Source: Hydractinia symbiolongicarpus (lineage: Eukaryota; Cnidaria; Hydrozoa; Anthoathecata; Hydractiniidae). From it: 64,000 bases of DNA. Made by a program: the position numbers and the translations under genes. Positions 62,801-64,000 of the stretch are shown here, piece by piece. Each line of letters begins with the position of its first letter. Within the stretch, counting starts at the first letter, position 1. The stretch spans positions 32,742,501-32,806,500 of the forward strand of contig NC_079879.1 of assembly GCF_029227915.1 (NCBI RefSeq). Direction: 5' to 3'. The notes beneath the pieces were generated by a model. It saw only the letters and a list, made by a program, of their open reading frames with translations. It ran no database searches and was not told the origin of the DNA.

Positions 62801-64000
62801 TATTACGAGGTTGCATTGCTTTTAACGGTTAAACGATTGACTGTGGGACTTAATTGAAATGATTTTAGACTTTGAACTTATAAATGTGATAAATCAGACA
62901 ATTGGATCCCCAGAACAAACATTCTTCTTAATTTGACATGATTGCTCGAACTCAGCGATTACACTGAGCGCTGTGGTAGCGCTTTACTTAAAAATGTAGA
63001 TAAACAAGTCATTTTTTACTGTGGGACCAATCCTAACCGTTAGCGCGCGCTGAAGAAACAGAGAAAGTTTCGAGAACTACACTTCATTGACTTTCTAACG
63101 GTATCAGTCCGTTTGAGTTACAACGGCTGCGTCACATATTCGTTCCAACTTATATTGAGCGATATTTTTCTGATATTGCTAGGTTGCATCGCTTTTAACA
63201 GTGAAAAGATTGACTGTGGGACTTAATTGAACTGATTTTGGACTTTGACCTTGTTAATGTGATAAATGAGCCAATTCGACTCCAAGAAATAACATTCTTC
63301 TTATTTTGACATGATTCTGTAACTCAGCGATAACAATGGCCGCTGTGGTAGTGCTTTATTTGAAAGTGTAGATAAATAAGTCAGTTTTAACTGTGGGACC
63401 AATCCTAGCCGTTAGCGCGCGCTGAAGAAACAGAGAAAGTTTCAAAAACTTAATTTCATTGCCTTTCTAACGGTATCAGTCCGTTTGAGTTACAACGGTT
63501 GCGTCACATATTCGTACCAACATGTATTTAGCGATACGTGTCTGATGTTACTAGGTTTCACCGCTTTTAACGGTGGAACGATTGACTATGGGACTTAATT
63601 GAACTGATTTTAGACTTTGAACTTATAAATGTGATAAATGAGACTATTGGATCCCCAGAAGTACCATTCTTCTTAATTTGACATGATTGCTCGACTTCAG
63701 CTTTCACACTGGGCGCTGTGGTAGCGCTTTACTTAAAAATGTAGATAAATAAGTCATTTTTTACTGTGGGACCAATCCTAACCGTTAGCGCGCGCTGAAG
63801 AAACAGAGAAAGTTTCGAAAACTACACTTCATTGACTTTCTAACGGTATCAGTCCGTTTGAGGTACAACGGTTGCGTTACATATTCGTATCAACATGTAT
63901 TTAGAGATATGTTTCTGATATTACTAGGTTCCATTGCTTTTAAAAGTGAAACGTTTGACTGTGGGACTTAATTGAACTGATTTTGGACTTTGACCTTGTT
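59812..64000. repeat. Satellite 14-monomer unit copy 2, rearranged, running off the window
   Basis: Matches copy 1 at offset 5212 to 61783, with a replaced patch at 60325-60431. After an insert matching the 51.3-kb class, offset 5212 returns to 62434. It then jumps to offset 5806 at 62435 through a short monomer, and to 5433 from about 62870 to the end. The satellite continues at base 64000. Confidence 0.87.

Larger units (their letters stand above)
3074..64000. repeat. ~373-bp satellite array with higher-order structure (main array)
   Basis: About 163 monomers of ~373 bp (370-375), all head to tail except two inverted insertions (31.4 and 33.0 kb). Landmarks in monomer order: GAGTTACAACGGTTGCGTCA, TACTAGGTTGCATCGCTTTT, GATTGACTATGGGACTTAAT, TTCTTCTTAATTTGACATGA, ACTGTGGGACCAATCCTA, TTAGCGCGCGCTGAAG, ACATTTCATTGACTTTCTAA. 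Monomers fall into subclasses that differ in blocks, and those blocks recur at multiples of ~372.5 bp as described in the following entries. AT-rich overall but with many retained CpGs. No introns, transposons or genes beyond the PLE. Such arrays are typical of centromeric or other heterochromatin; the chromosomal location cannot be told from the sequence. Confidence 0.97.

Noticed and set aside
3074-64000. CRISPR-like regular spacing
   Set aside because: The whole ~373-bp unit repeats; there are no unique spacers between short repeats and no cas genes.
3074-64000. Monomer as an ancient ~170-180-bp dimer
   Set aside because: Only weak echoes between halves (AGCGATATG...GCATCGCTTT against AGCGATTAC...TAGCGCTTTA, and CTATGGGAC against CTGTGGGAC), with inconsistent offsets (about 168-180). 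Not enough without alignment statistics.

Overview
The window is eukaryotic, most likely animal, satellite DNA. About 61.6 kb of the 64 kb is one uninterrupted tandem array of a roughly 373-bp monomer, about 165 copies, running off both ends of the window. The array is broken once, near the left end, by a decayed Penelope-like retroelement (PLE). There are no bacterial-style operons, no tRNA or rRNA genes, no CRISPR array and no intact protein-coding gene. The species cannot be named from the sequence. The PLE with a GIY-YIG endonuclease and the long higher-order satellite both point to an animal genome, probably a centromeric, pericentromeric or other heterochromatic block.

Layout. 1-658 is satellite. 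674-3058 is a minus-strand PLE flanked by a 15-bp target-site duplication (659-673 and 3059-3073). Its reading frame is open to the 5' border, which suggests 5' truncation. It encodes, in order, an N-terminal region, a reverse transcriptase with a degraded catalytic box, a thumb/linker and a GIY-YIG endonuclease. It is broken by three in-frame stops and two frameshifts. Its 3' UTR carries a hammerhead-ribozyme-like core. From 3074 to the end everything is satellite again.

The satellite is not a simple head-to-tail array. It is a mosaic of higher-order repeats (HORs) whose lengths are almost all multiples of about 372.5 bp: a 6-, 8-, 7- and 4-monomer growth series at 4251-13571 (with a 1491-bp tetramer in three near-identical copies), a 744-bp dimer x3 (13946-16177), a 1857-bp pentamer x2 (21001-24714), interleaved 2980- and 3353-bp duplications (24.1-30.8 kb), a 1120-bp trimer (41.9-43.9 kb), a 2234-bp hexamer x2 (44.1-48.6 kb), a 1116/1119-bp trimer x2 (48.6-50.9 kb) and a 5212-bp, 14-monomer duplication (54.6 to 59.8 kb onward).

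The most unusual structure is at 31309-31608. A 204-bp piece of satellite is inverted in place, forming 96-bp perfect inverted arms around a 108-bp spacer. The whole structure was then amplified by a 1593-bp tandem duplication (second copy 32902-33201). These are the only orientation reversals I found in the array. The window therefore records how a satellite evolves: unequal exchange by whole monomers, small gene-conversion patches, one illegitimate junction (62435), one fold-back template switch, and one retroelement hit whose unoccupied target survives in sister monomers.
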